Notes: a model not told the origin generated them from the letters alone. Counted from the first letter of the stretch, positions 35,272-44,320 are shown. The stretch: 64,000 bases of DNA from an uncultured Muribaculaceae bacterium (GCA_910579305.1 CAJTTA010000002.1:1-64000); one strand, 5' to 3'. Numbers and translations are program-made.

Positions 35272-35303
35272 CAGGGAGAGCATCAGTCGTGACACTCTCC
35301 CTG
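35272..35303 (-). terminator. Hairpin between yitT-like and DUF2807 genes
   Basis: A 9-bp perfect stem CAGGGAGAG / CTCTCCCTG with a 14-base loop, 30 bases beyond the stop of the YitT gene. On the minus strand the T-run precedes the stem instead of following it, so this is an imperfect terminator candidate. Confidence 0.5.
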
Positions 35304-35332
35304 TAAAAAAATCTCAGGCCACTGCGTGCCGC

Positions 35333-36346
35333 TTAGTCATTGGCTGCAAGATTGGGGTTATCCTCCGGCCTGTAAGGGTGAGCCGCCTCCTCGGCGACAT
35401 GCGCCGCAGGCATATGCTTTTGCTTCTTTATCTTCACCTTCATGGTGTCGAATCCGCGCCCATACACTCCATTGGACTTGGTCTGAGCTATGAAGGCATC
35501 GGGATCAATGCTCTTTATGATCCGGAAGAGCGTGACGCTTTCTATCTTGCGGCACCACACGAGTAGCACCTTCACTTCATGCTTAGTATACCAGCCCATG
35601 CCGTCCATCACGGTCACACCGCGGTGAGCTTCCGAATTGATGGCATCGGCTATGGTGCGCCATTCCTTGGAGAATATTGTGAACTGCACGGCCTGGCGGT
35701 TGGTGTTAATCAGCATATCAGTCATAAAAGAGATGATATATGTGACTACAAGGCCATAGACTATGAGCGGCACCCGAGTCTCGAGGCGGGCTGAGAAGGG
35801 GCCATCGAAGGGGAGCAGTATCGAGCTTGCCACAATTGACATATCCACGAATATCATAGTGCGGCCCACACTCACATTGCTCACCTTGCTCACAGCGGCC
35901 GCCACAATGTCAGTGCCGCCCGAAGAGCCGTTGTGAATGAAGATGGTGCCTATGCCTATGCCGCAGAGCAGGCCTCCGAGCACTATGCTCATTGTCACGT
36001 CTTCCATGATGCAATGATGCAACCCGAGGAAGAGAGGCTGCATCCAGCCTATCATTATGGCCACTACAGTGGCGCCGAATATAGTGCGCTTTACAAAACC
36101 CATGCCCACTATCTTGAAAGTGACGGCCAGCAGGGTAAGGTTCATCACATAGCAGGTCACGGCCACCGGTATATGCTGGTTGGATGCATAGAAGACAAGT
36201 GTGCCCACACCCGTGAGCCCTCCCATGACAACCTGGTGCGGAAGAATAAACGCACAGAAGCCAAAGGCGTAGAGCGTGATGCCTATCACTATGAACACAT
36301 AGTCCTTGGCATCCTGGAAGAGAGAATCGTAACGTGGTCCTTTCAT
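35333..36346 (-). CDS. YitT-family membrane protein with DUF2179
   Basis: A 337-residue inner-membrane protein. The YitT_membrane part (about 10-215) has six hydrophobic segments and the conserved GGLTGVGTLVFY and NGSSGGTDIVAAAVSK blocks. A cytoplasmic DUF2179 domain (about 225-305) ends in IIKSIDPDAFIAQTKSNGVYGRGFD. A charged tail follows. Function is not established for the family. It follows the EamA transporter gene after 23 bases and is probably cotranscribed. Confidence 0.9.
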   Translation of the reverse strand: MKGPRYDSLFQDAKDYVFIVIGITLYAFGFCAFILPHQVVMGGLTGVGTLVFYASNQHIPVAVTCYVMNLTLLAVTFKIVGMGFVKRTIFGATVVAIMIGWMQPLFLGLHHCIMEDVTMSIVLGGLLCGIGIGTIFIHNGSSGGTDIVAAAVSKVSNVSVGRTMIFVDMSIVASSILLPFDGPFSARLETRVPLIVYGLVVTYIISFMTDMLINTNRQAVQFTIFSKEWRTIADAINSEAHRGVTVMDGMGWYTKHEVKVLLVWCRKIESVTLFRIIKSIDPDAFIAQTKSNGVYGRGFDTMKVKIKKQKHMPAAHVAEEAAHPYRPEDNPNLAAND

Positions 36347-36369
36347 AGCTGTATAATTGATTATATATG

Positions 36370-37308
36370 TTATGCCATGCGCTTTATGCGCAGTTCCGGA
36401 TATTTGTCGCTTATCACGAGGCCTCCCACTATGAGCGCGCAGCCTATGCCGCCAAGCAGGGTGAAGGGCTCATTAAGGATAATTGCGGCAGCCACCATGG
36501 TCACCAAAGGCTGGCCATAGAGGAAATTATTGGCCGTGACGGCTCCGAGTATCTTGATTGACTCGTTCCACAGCAGATAAGCCATGACTGAGCACATCAG
36601 CACGAGGAAGAGGAAGTTCAGGAGGAATTCGGGATGAGAGAGATTCACCAGAGTGTCGAGATGATACGGCGCGCCTGCGGCAAAGAGCAGAGGCAGAGAG
36701 GTGAGAGAGCCGTAAAAGAAGAGTTTGCGCGTGATAAAGAAGGAATTATATATCGGCAGCAGTCTCTTCACCGCTATGGTGTATATACCCCAGGATAATG
36801 CCGCTGAGAGGGCCAGCAGGTCGCCCGCAGGGTGAATTTCCATGCCCTCGCCGCCGCTGAATACTATGAAGCCTACCCCTATGAATGCCGTGACCGAGCC
36901 TAAAATCACGCCCGAGCCTATGCGCATTCTATAGAAGACGCCCATGAGAATCGTAGTGAATATGGGTGAGATGGATGCAAGCAGGGAGACATTGCCGGTG
37001 GTTGTGTGTTTCAGCGCGAAGTTTTCGGTGATGAAATAGAGCGAGCCCGAGCACACGCCGCAAAGCAGGAATGTGAGCTCATCCCTCCAGTTCTTGGAGA
37101 GAAGGCTCTTGCGGCAGGTGTAGAGCAACAGGAGCAGATATGCTGCCGAGAAGCGATAAGTGTACATCTGCACCGGGGTAAAGCCTCCTCGCTCCATGAG
37201 CACTTTGGTGCTGATGAATGATGTACCCCAGGCTGACACTGTGACAATGATGCCAAGCAGCGCGAAGAATTTAAGATATTTGCTTCTACGCGAATTAAAG
37301 GTATTCAT
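36370..37308 (-). CDS. EamA/DMT-family transporter
   Basis: A 312-residue inner-membrane protein with ten hydrophobic segments arranged as two EamA repeats: WGTSFISTKVLMERG in the first and the AALSWGIYTIAVKRLL block opening the second. Drug/metabolite transporters of this kind export amino acids or related metabolites; the substrate is not predictable. The start MNTFNSRRSK at 37308 puts a basic N terminus in front of TM1. Its promoter overlaps that of the divergent glycosyltransferase gene. Confidence 0.9.
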   Translation of the reverse strand: MNTFNSRRSKYLKFFALLGIIVTVSAWGTSFISTKVLMERGGFTPVQMYTYRFSAAYLLLLLYTCRKSLLSKNWRDELTFLLCGVCSGSLYFITENFALKHTTTGNVSLLASISPIFTTILMGVFYRMRIGSGVILGSVTAFIGVGFIVFSGGEGMEIHPAGDLLALSAALSWGIYTIAVKRLLPIYNSFFITRKLFFYGSLTSLPLLFAAGAPYHLDTLVNLSHPEFLLNFLFLVLMCSVMAYLLWNESIKILGAVTANNFLYGQPLVTMVAAAIILNEPFTLLGGIGCALIVGGLVISDKYPELRIKRMA

Positions 37309-37378
37309 GGGTATATAGATTCGTGGCAAGGGTGGAGAGGATGCACCTGCCGATGGTAGTGTAATATCGTTATAAGCG

Positions 37379-37409
37379 CGAAGTTACTCATTTTTTTGCA
37401 CACCGCAAA
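37379..37409 (-). promoter_or_regulatory. Promoter of EamA-YitT genes, interleaved with divergent promoter
   Basis: Minus strand TTTG (37409-37406), 19 bases, then TAACTTCG (37386-37379), one base from the -7 consensus. Predicted start near 37375, 67 bases before the EamA ATG. Its -33 element lies inside the spacer of the plus-strand promoter. Confidence 0.65.
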
Positions 37410-37425
37410 AATTTTCGTAATTTTG
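37395..37425 (+). promoter_or_regulatory. Promoter of the GtrB-like gene, interleaved with divergent promoter
   Basis: TTTG (37395-37398), 19 bases, TAATTTTG (37418-37425), a perfect consensus. Predicted start near 37429. This places the in-frame TTG at 37396 inside the -33 box and rules it out as the start codon. Confidence 0.8.
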
Positions 37426-37449
37426 CGGCGAATAAACCTCCTGCGGATT

Positions 37450-38421
37450 TTGACTTCATCAGCTCACATATCATCCTCACAGCTGCCTGTGGTGGCCATA
37501 GTGGTGCCCTGCTATAAAGAGCAGGAGGCGCTCCCCATGTCGCTGCCTCGACTTCTATACGTGCTCGACACGATGACGGCCCGCAGGATTGCAGCCGAGG
37601 GAAGCTTTATATTGTGTGTGGATGACGGCAGTCCCGACTCTACATGGCAGGCAATTCTCAAGGCTCATGATGAAGATTCCCGCGTGCAGGGTCTCGCTCT
37701 TGCCCATAATGCCGGACACCAGTATGCTCTGCTTGCAGGTCTCATGGACGTGAGGGAGCGATGCGATGCCGCGGTGAGCATAGACGCCGACCTGCAGGAT
37801 GACCCCGATGCCATAATCGAAATGGTGAATGCTTTCAGGGCCGGCAGCGAGATAGTGTATGGAGTGAGACGTTCGCGCAGCACCGACACTTGGTTCAAGC
37901 GCAACTCGGCCCACGCTTTCTACAGGCTGCAGGAGAGCATGGGGCTGCAGAGCGTATATGACCATGCCGACTATAGGCTCATGAGCCGCCGTGCGCTTGA
38001 AGTGCTCGCCTCTTTCAGGGAGCAGAATCTGTTTCTGCGCGGCATAATCCCGCTTATAGGGCTGAACACCGCCACTGTGTATTACGACCGTAATGAGCGA
38101 GTGGCGGGCGAGAGCAAATATCCGCTCAAGAAGATGCTTGCCTTCAGCATCGACGGCATCACATCTTTCTCGGCCAAGCCGCTGCGATGGATATTCCTCA
38201 CCGGTCTGGGACTTCTCATTGCCGATGTGGCGGTAGCTCTATATGTGTTCTGCTCCCTGCTGCGCGGCGACACGATGAGCGGATGGAGCTCCATCATGCT
38301 CTCGGTGTGGTTCCTGGGAAGTCTGCTCCTCATGGCCGTAGGGGTAGTGGGGGAATACATAGGCAAGATCTTCACCGAGGTCAAAGGGCGTCCCCGCTTC
38401 ATAGTGCGCGAGCATACCTGA
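37450..38421 (+). CDS. GtrB/DPM1-like family 2 glycosyltransferase with two C-terminal TM segments
   Basis: A 323-residue membrane-associated GT2 that transfers a sugar from a nucleotide donor to a polyprenyl phosphate or similar lipid. The GT-A core starts VVAIVVPCYKEQEALP and has DDGSPDST near residue 58 and the family signature DADLQDDPDAI near 100. The TRP-like RNSAHAFYRL and EQNLFLRGII blocks also fit GtrB/ArnC. Two hydrophobic segments (about 240-262 and 272-305) close the protein. No ATG lies ahead of the core; the TTG at 37450 is the best start given the promoter position, with GTG codons a little downstream as alternatives. Confidence 0.87.
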   Translation: MTSSAHISSSQLPVVAIVVPCYKEQEALPMSLPRLLYVLDTMTARRIAAEGSFILCVDDGSPDSTWQAILKAHDEDSRVQGLALAHNAGHQYALLAGLMDVRERCDAAVSIDADLQDDPDAIIEMVNAFRAGSEIVYGVRRSRSTDTWFKRNSAHAFYRLQESMGLQSVYDHADYRLMSRRALEVLASFREQNLFLRGIIPLIGLNTATVYYDRNERVAGESKYPLKKMLAFSIDGITSFSAKPLRWIFLTGLGLLIADVAVALYVFCSLLRGDTMSGWSSIMLSVWFLGSLLLMAVGVVGEYIGKIFTEVKGRPRFIVREHT

Positions 38422-38536
38422 TGGTCTGCCGCCTGCGGATTTACCTGCCGCCGCGCACACTCTTTTTTCATCTTCCGCTAAATCCCTTATCTACCCTCTC
38501 CGTCTCAGAGATGTGAGACTGACTCCGCGAAGTGTC

Positions 38537-39502
38537 TCAGTGAAACACATACCATCTGGTGGGCTGAAACCTCGGCAGAGCCTGGAGCTGCACCTGCGCT
38601 TTGCGGTCTGCTATCGTTTCATTGCCTTCACCTACGGTGAGTCCGCATGCCTCCAGCCCGTCACGTGCCACAGCGAGGGCCTTCTCGGGCGTATTGTTAT
38701 CGTTGCTCAGATGACAGAGGAATACGTGCTTGAGCTGCTCTCCACCTATCTCACGCAGAAGAGCGGCCGTATCTACATTATCCATATGCCCGTGGTCGGT
38801 GGCTATGCGCACCTTGAGATATTCGGGATATGAGCCTCTGCGCAACATCTCTTTGTCATAATTGGCCTCGATCATGAGATAATTGGCCTGACTCATGTAG
38901 TGGCGCGCGCGCTCGGTGACGGCCCCCAGATCGGTGGCCATGACGAAGCATTTGCCTGAAGGCGAGAGGAAGTGGAAGCCTGCATTATCCGAGGCATCGT
39001 GAGGCACGTCAAAGGCCGTGATCTCAAAGCCTGCCAGGCTGAAGGGAATTTCCTTGAAGATAGGTTTGTGATACTCCTTTATGCGCTTGGATATACCGTG
39101 ACGCCGGAGGATGGCGTTGAGCACACGCAGAGTGCAATAAAGATGCAAGTGCTTGTGGGCGCGCAGCAGAGAATAAGCATATCGCACATGATCGGAGTGA
39201 TCATGAGTGAGGCATATTCCTTTCACTTGACGCATGTCTACGCCGTTGGCTTTAAGCGCCGCCACAATCACGTCGGCTTTCACACCGACATCCACTATTA
39301 CTCCTCCTTCAGGAGTGCCTATGTAGCATGAATTGCCGGAGGAGCCTGAGCCGAACGACATGTAGTGAATGGGCTGACGCCTGCGGTCCTCCTCCTGAAT
39401 CCTGCGGCGTAACGCTACCGAAGCCTCTATTACCGCATCCTTGCCCGCAGGCATGATGAGGTCGGGCTCGTCAAAATTGATGGTGAACTGCACTGGCTGC
39501 AT
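38537..39502 (-). CDS. MBL-fold metallo-hydrolase (WalJ/YycJ-like)
   Basis: A 321-residue protein. The metallo-beta-lactamase domain begins at about residue 46 with SFGSGSSGNSCYIG and has the metal motif THDHSDH (99-105), then HDASDNAGF and HMDNVD blocks. The WalJ/YycJ family is thought to act as a nuclease or in cell-wall and DNA-repair-related control; the activity here is inferred. The first 45 residues have no counterpart in the usual 260-residue family members; an internal start at M48 (39361) would give normal length but would leave a 160-base gap to rsmI. Probably cotranscribed with rsmI, 23 bases upstream. Confidence 0.85.
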   Translation of the reverse strand: MQPVQFTINFDEPDLIMPAGKDAVIEASVALRRRIQEEDRRRQPIHYMSFGSGSSGNSCYIGTPEGGVIVDVGVKADVIVAALKANGVDMRQVKGICLTHDHSDHVRYAYSLLRAHKHLHLYCTLRVLNAILRRHGISKRIKEYHKPIFKEIPFSLAGFEITAFDVPHDASDNAGFHFLSPSGKCFVMATDLGAVTERARHYMSQANYLMIEANYDKEMLRRGSYPEYLKVRIATDHGHMDNVDTAALLREIGGEQLKHVFLCHLSNDNNTPEKALAVARDGLEACGLTVGEGNETIADRKAQVQLQALPRFQPTRWYVFH

Positions 39503-39525
39503 AACGGTAATAAAAAAACTCTATG

Positions 39526-40233
39526 TCAATAGCAATGAATAAGAAAGATCACGGGCACCTTGCCAAGCTCGGGAGGGTTCTTGCGCCACACCGATACCGG
39601 GCGGCTCTCTATGCGTTCTCCTTCGGGAGAGGTGATATCCCGCCCTATGCAGAGCATGGTGGAGGGCTGGAGAATGTGAAGGAGGCGCTCAAGCAGACGG
39701 TCATTGCGATAGGGGGTCTCGATGAATATCTGCGTCAGGCCGGTGCGGCGTGAGGTGGCCTCAAGATTGCGTATGGCCTTGTCGCGGTCGGCCGTCTCGA
39801 TGGGCAGATAGCCATTAAATGCAAATCCCTGGCCATTAAAGCCGCTGGCCATGAGTGATAGCAGAATGGAGCTGGGGCCTACGAGCGGCACCACCTTATA
39901 GCCTTTGCGCTGGGCCAGGCCCACCACCTGCGCTCCGGGATCGGCCACTGCAGGGCATCCGGCTTCGCTCATCACGCCCATATCCTCTCCCCTCTCCATG
40001 GGAGCGAGATAGGAGGGTATGGCATCGGCAGGAATATGATTGTTAAGCTCATAGAATGTGATCGAGTCTATGTCGCAGCCGGGGTCGCAGCGCTTGAGGA
40101 AACGCCGCGCCGTGCGCACATTCTCCACTATGAAGTGTCGCAGGCGCGAGGCGACCTCCAGGTTGTAGGCCGGGAGCACATGCCGGGGAGAGGCATCGCT
40201 CATAGTCACGGGGAGAAGATATAGAGTGGGCAT
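39526..40233 (-). CDS. rsmI: RsmI-like 16S rRNA 2'-O-methyltransferase
   Basis: A 235-residue tetrapyrrole-methylase-fold protein. SAM-site blocks are GVMSEAGCPAVADPGAQVV (about 94-112) and VPLVGPSSILLSLMASGFNGQ, and the later FIETPYRNDRLLERLL is typical of RsmI, which methylates C1402 of 16S rRNA. It is shorter than the 280-residue E. coli protein and lacks the usual N-terminal GTLYIVATPIGN sequence (here MPTLYLLPVTMSD), as in the short Bacteroidetes branch; target specificity is therefore inferred. A large hairpin lies 18 bases upstream of its ATG. Confidence 0.82.
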   Translation of the reverse strand: MPTLYLLPVTMSDASPRHVLPAYNLEVASRLRHFIVENVRTARRFLKRCDPGCDIDSITFYELNNHIPADAIPSYLAPMERGEDMGVMSEAGCPAVADPGAQVVGLAQRKGYKVVPLVGPSSILLSLMASGFNGQGFAFNGYLPIETADRDKAIRNLEATSRRTGLTQIFIETPYRNDRLLERLLHILQPSTMLCIGRDITSPEGERIESRPVSVWRKNPPELGKVPVIFLIHCY

Positions 40234-40251
40234 TGTCAAAGTATCTTTTAT

Positions 40252-40289
40252 TGTGTGAGAGCGCCTAATTATTTAGGCGCTCTCACACA
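40252..40289 (-). terminator. 17-bp perfect hairpin between yidC and rsmI
   Basis: TGTGTGAGAGCGCCTAA (40252-40268) and its exact complement (40273-40289) surround a four-base loop. It is 31 bases past the yidC stop and 18 bases before the rsmI start. No T-run follows on either strand, so it may end yidC transcription without a U-tract, protect the mRNA end, or sequester the rsmI start region. Confidence 0.6.
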
Positions 40290-40320
40290 TGGGGTAAGTC
40301 TATAAGTTTTTGGCGTAATC

Positions 40321-42447
40321 TCAACGGCGCCCTTTGCGGCGGGCCGCCTCCTGGGCTTTCAGCATCTCTTGCTGCTTGCGCTGTGCCTCTTCGAGACGAG
40401 CCATGAAGCCGCTCTTCTTTTTGGGTTTCTTGGCATTTTCAGCCATAGCCTTGCGCACATCGGCTTCTTTAACAAACCAGCGGCGGATGACGTAGGTCTG
40501 CGCGATTGTGATGAGCAGCGACAGGAAATAATAGTATGACAGGCCGGAAGCGTAGTTGTTGAAGAAAATCATGAAGAATACCGGCATGAGATACATCATC
40601 CACTTCATGCCGGGCGCTCCCGCACTCTGGGTCTGCATGTTGATGCGGGTGTAGATAATGTTGGTCACAGTCATCAGCAGGCAGAACAGAGATATGTGAT
40701 TGCCGAAGTATTCGGTGATAATGGGTATGTTGGTATTCCAGGAGATGATCGCATCGGGAGCAGAGAGATCGTGAGCCCACAGGAATGACTGTCCGCGCAG
40801 CTCTATTGCCGACGGGAAGAAGCTGAACATGGCAAAGAGGATAGGCATCTGAAGCATCAGGGGCAGACATCCCGCCATGGGATTGGCTCCGGCCTTGTTG
40901 TAGAGAGCCATTGTCTTCTGCTGGCGTATCATGGCATTCTCCTGCCCGGGATACTTGTCGTTAATTGCCTTGACATCGGGCGCAAGCACTTTCATTTTGG
41001 CCTGGCCCACATAGCTCTTGTAGGTAAGCGGGAAGAGCACTATCTTGATGAAGATGGTGAGCAGGAGAATGATTATGCCGTAGTTCCAGTTGAATGAACC
41101 GAGGAAGTTGAACACTGGAATTATCACACCTGTGTTGATCCAGCGGAAGAGCGTCCATCCAAGCGGGACAAGACGGGTGAGATGCAGATCCTCATCGGTG
41201 GGGACGCGCTCATCGAGGCCGGAGAGCAGCGGATACAGGTTGGGGCCGAGGAAGAGATCAAACGTCACAGGATTCTGCGCGCTCCAGTCATAATCTGTGA
41301 TAGTGGAGGTTGCGGTGAGATACTTGAGGAAGTAGTCGCTCTCTGCCCCGTAGTTTTCCTTATTGAGCACTACCGAGGCCATATCCGTGCTGTTGAAAGG
41401 ACGGCGCGGTATGAGCACTGAGGAGAAGAACTGGTTCTTGAAGCCTATCCACTTCACTTTCATCTGACGCTGCTCTGCATCATCGGCGTTGGCATCAAGG
41501 TCTTCCACATCTCCGCCGTCGAACTTGTAATATATCCCGGAGTTGCGTTCCTCAAACATTCTTCCTTTCTCCTGTCTGCGCAAAGCCTGCTGCCAGTTCA
41601 CGCCGAGCTCGCGGCCATTGCTGCGCAGAGCCTTATCCATGCCTTTCTGCTCCACTGCGATAGTCACCACATAGTCCTTGCCGGGCTTTATGGTGTAGCG
41701 CAGTCCCCAGTAGGCTCCTCCGGGGAACGGCAGCGCCATGAGCACTGAGGTGGGCGTCACCTCCATGGGCGTGAAGTAGAGGTCGGAAGTCTTGACATCG
41801 CCGTTCACCGGAAGTGTGAACGACATGCGGTCGCTTCCCTGCTCAAACAGCACTACGGGCTTGCGGGTGGTCTTGGTCTCATCGGGATCATACTCCGAGT
41901 AATAGTCCTTGAGCTCGGCGCGGGTGAGCTGCGCGCCCTTTGAGCTGAGGGTGAGGGCAAGAGCCTCGTTGGCGAGCGTGAAAGTCTGCTCGCTGCCGGT
42001 GGCAAATGATGCGAAGCGGCCGTAACGGGCAAGCTGCTCTCGGAGAGAGGTGAGGCGACTCACGGCCACACGACGTGTATCGACGGCAAGCGTGGAGTCG
42101 GCCTCAAGCACCCGGGCCACATCTATGGCACGGCCATCGAGGGTGATTGTGCCGGAAATGCTGTCACCCTTAAGCACCAGGTGGCAGTCGGCATCATCAA
42201 GCACACGGGCCTTGGAGCCGTCGGGCATTGTGGTGATCATGCCATGATCGGTAATATTTTCTTTGAGCCAGTCGCGCTCCTGGTCGGTGATTATGTCGGG
42301 AAGTGCGGCCTGTGCCTCCTCCTGAGCCACTTGCTCCTGCTCCTGCTGTGCAGGAGTGGACTTGTCATCCTGCTTGGGAGACAGCCACATAAACACGATA
42401 AACACCAGGCCTATCATAACGAGGCCGCGCAGCGTATTCTTATCCAT
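40321..42447 (-). CDS. yidC: YidC membrane protein insertase
   Basis: A 708-residue inner-membrane insertase. TM1 (about 8-23) anchors a large periplasmic P1 domain (about 90-430). The conserved 60KD_IMP core starts near 445 with FLGSFNWNYGIIILLLTIFIK and includes the PMAGCLPLMLQMPILFAMF block and an NNYASGLSYYYFLS segment. A basic C-terminal tail (KKPKKKSG...RRKGRR) should contact the ribosome. It is somewhat longer than usual for Bacteroides because of the acidic/Gln-rich linker after TM1. pyrG is 22 bases upstream on the same strand, an arrangement I know from other Bacteroidales. Confidence 0.95.
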   Translation of the reverse strand: MDKNTLRGLVMIGLVFIVFMWLSPKQDDKSTPAQQEQEQVAQEEAQAALPDIITDQERDWLKENITDHGMITTMPDGSKARVLDDADCHLVLKGDSISGTITLDGRAIDVARVLEADSTLAVDTRRVAVSRLTSLREQLARYGRFASFATGSEQTFTLANEALALTLSSKGAQLTRAELKDYYSEYDPDETKTTRKPVVLFEQGSDRMSFTLPVNGDVKTSDLYFTPMEVTPTSVLMALPFPGGAYWGLRYTIKPGKDYVVTIAVEQKGMDKALRSNGRELGVNWQQALRRQEKGRMFEERNSGIYYKFDGGDVEDLDANADDAEQRQMKVKWIGFKNQFFSSVLIPRRPFNSTDMASVVLNKENYGAESDYFLKYLTATSTITDYDWSAQNPVTFDLFLGPNLYPLLSGLDERVPTDEDLHLTRLVPLGWTLFRWINTGVIIPVFNFLGSFNWNYGIIILLLTIFIKIVLFPLTYKSYVGQAKMKVLAPDVKAINDKYPGQENAMIRQQKTMALYNKAGANPMAGCLPLMLQMPILFAMFSFFPSAIELRGQSFLWAHDLSAPDAIISWNTNIPIITEYFGNHISLFCLLMTVTNIIYTRINMQTQSAGAPGMKWMMYLMPVFFMIFFNNYASGLSYYYFLSLLITIAQTYVIRRWFVKEADVRKAMAENAKKPKKKSGFMARLEEAQRKQQEMLKAQEAARRKGRR

Positions 42448-42469
42448 CTACTAATGTTGTGTTGGCTTA

Positions 42470-44092
42470 TTATTTCTTTTCGTTTTTCTCCTCGCCATAG
42501 GCTATGGACGCCTTCACGAAATCGAGGAAAAGGGGATTGGGATGCAGCACCGTACTCTGATACTCGGGGTGATACTGCGTGCCTATGAACCAGCGTTTCT
42601 CGGGAAGCTCCACCACCTCCACGAGACGGGTGTCGGGATTCTCGCCCACGCACTTCATGCCTCCCTGCTCAAAGCGCTCGCGATATTCATCGTTGAACTC
42701 AAAGCGGTGGCGATGACGCTCGGAGACCTCTGTAGTGCCATAGGCCTTAGCCACACGGCTCTGGGGCAGCAGGCGACATGCAAACGCACCGAGCCTCATC
42801 GTGCCTCCCATGTTGCTTATGCTCTTCTGCTCCTCCATGAGGTCGATCACGTTATAAGGAGTGTGCACGTCCATTTCAGTACTGTTGGCATCGGCAAGCC
42901 CGAGCACATTGCGGGCATATTCTATCACCATGCACTGCATGCCGAGGCATATTCCGAAGGTGGGCACATCGTTTTCCCTGCACCACTTGATGGCGCTGAA
43001 TTTTCCCTCTATGCCGCGCTGTCCGAATCCCGGAGCTATTATCACGCCATCCATGCCGCAGAGCTTCTCGGCCACATTGTCGTCAGTGAGCTTTTCGGAA
43101 TGTATGTACACGAGATTGAGTTTGCGGTCAAGATACGTGGCTGCCTGGAAGAGACTTTCGTTGATGGACTTATAGGCGTCCTGAAGCTCCACATATTTGC
43201 CCACGAGGCCTATGTTCACCTCTTTCTCCGCTGCATTCAGCTTCTCCAGGAATTCATTCCAGGCCTTGAGGTTAGGCTCTCCCTGAGGTTCGAGACCCAT
43301 CTTGCGGAGCACTATTTCATCAAGATGCTGGGCATGCATGGTGAGAGGCACCTGATAGATGGTGGGCACGTCTATGCTCTGGATTACCGCATCGGGATCA
43401 ACGTTGCAGAATTGCGCTACTTTGCGACGCATGCCGGCCGGGACATCCTTCTCTGTGCGCAATACGAGTATATCGGGCTGTATGCCCACCTGCTGCAGGA
43501 GCTTCACGCTGTGCTGGGTGGGCTTGGTCTTAAGTTCTTTGGCCGCACGAAGATAAGGCACATAGGTGAGATGCACACAAAGGGAGTTGCGGCCGAGCTC
43601 CCAACGGAGCTGACGCACGGCCTCCAGATAGGGGGTGCTCTCTATGTCGCCTACGGTGCCGCCGATTTCTGTTATCACAAAGTCAAACTTGCCGGTGTTG
43701 CCAAGCAGCTTCACATTGCGCTTTATCTCATCGGTGATATGAGGAATAATCTGCACAGTCTTTCCGAGGTAGTCGCCACGGCGCTCCTTGTCTATCACGC
43801 TCTGATAGATGCGGCCTGTGGTGACGTTGTTGGCCCGGGTAGTGGGAGTATTTGTAAAGCGTTCGTAGTGGCCGAGATCAAGGTCGGCCTCATGACCGTC
43901 CACTGTCACATAACACTCGCCGTGTTCATAGGGATTTAGAGTGCCCGGATCTACGTTGATATAGGGATCGAACTTCTGAATGGTCACTCTGTAGCCACGG
44001 GCCAGCAGCAAGCGGGCCAGCGACGAGGATATGATACCTTTGCCCAACGACGACACCACGCCGCCCGTCACGAAAATATACTTTGTCTCCAC
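42470..44092 (-). CDS. pyrG: CTP synthase
   Basis: A 540-residue enzyme that makes CTP from UTP, ATP and glutamine. The synthetase domain opens ETKYIFVTGGVVSSLGKGI and contains QKFDPYINVDPGTLNP and EIGGTVGDIES. The class I amidotransferase domain has the nucleophile Cys in GICLGMQCMV and the His-Glu pair in QYHPEYQS. The start is GTG at 44092, because the family N terminus begins exactly there and upstream in-frame ATG codons lie in the leader. A promoter with a 74-base leader precedes it; yidC follows. Confidence 0.96.
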   Translation of the reverse strand: METKYIFVTGGVVSSLGKGIISSSLARLLLARGYRVTIQKFDPYINVDPGTLNPYEHGECYVTVDGHEADLDLGHYERFTNTPTTRANNVTTGRIYQSVIDKERRGDYLGKTVQIIPHITDEIKRNVKLLGNTGKFDFVITEIGGTVGDIESTPYLEAVRQLRWELGRNSLCVHLTYVPYLRAAKELKTKPTQHSVKLLQQVGIQPDILVLRTEKDVPAGMRRKVAQFCNVDPDAVIQSIDVPTIYQVPLTMHAQHLDEIVLRKMGLEPQGEPNLKAWNEFLEKLNAAEKEVNIGLVGKYVELQDAYKSINESLFQAATYLDRKLNLVYIHSEKLTDDNVAEKLCGMDGVIIAPGFGQRGIEGKFSAIKWCRENDVPTFGICLGMQCMVIEYARNVLGLADANSTEMDVHTPYNVIDLMEEQKSISNMGGTMRLGAFACRLLPQSRVAKAYGTTEVSERHRHRFEFNDEYRERFEQGGMKCVGENPDTRLVEVVELPEKRWFIGTQYHPEYQSTVLHPNPLFLDFVKASIAYGEEKNEKK

Positions 44093-44169
44093 GCTGTGTA
44101 GTAAATTAATAATCAATTGAATAGGCAGGACTTCGACATCGTCGGGGCACACTGCCGCACTTTAAAGTG

Positions 44170-44201
44170 CAAAATTACGAAAATTTCCCCGAATCACCAA
44201 A
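44170..44201 (-). promoter_or_regulatory. Promoter of pyrG-yidC
   Basis: Minus strand TTTG (44201-44198), 20 bases, TAATTTTG (44177-44170). Predicted start near 44166. Confidence 0.75.
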
Positions 44202-44254
44202 ACGCATTTCCGCCCCACACCCACACATCCGTGCTCCCGACGCAAGAAACGGAA

Positions 44255-44292
44255 GGGAGGTCATGCAGCCTGATGCGGCTGCATGACCTCCC
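44255..44292 (-). terminator. Terminator after tsf
   Basis: A 16-bp perfect stem GGGAGGTCATGCAGCC / GGCTGCATGACCTCCC (44255-44270, 44277-44292) with a six-base loop, 29 bases past the tsf stop. On the minus strand it is followed by the T-rich TTCCGTTTCTTG. Confidence 0.85.
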
Positions 44293-44320
44293 TTATTTCA
44301 AGACCTCTGTGTCAGGCTTA

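Noticed and set aside
37396..37449. Upstream TTG start for the glycosyltransferase gene
   Set aside because: The TTG lies in the -33 box of a perfect promoter, and the -7 box would be inside the coding region.
38502..38519. GTCTCA/TGAGAC hairpin as a terminator between the convergent glycosyltransferase and MBL genes
   Set aside because: Only six base pairs and no T-run on either side; too weak to call.
42542..43939. 465-codon open frame antisense to pyrG
   Set aside because: Same reasoning: a high-GC shadow frame opposite a highly conserved gene.
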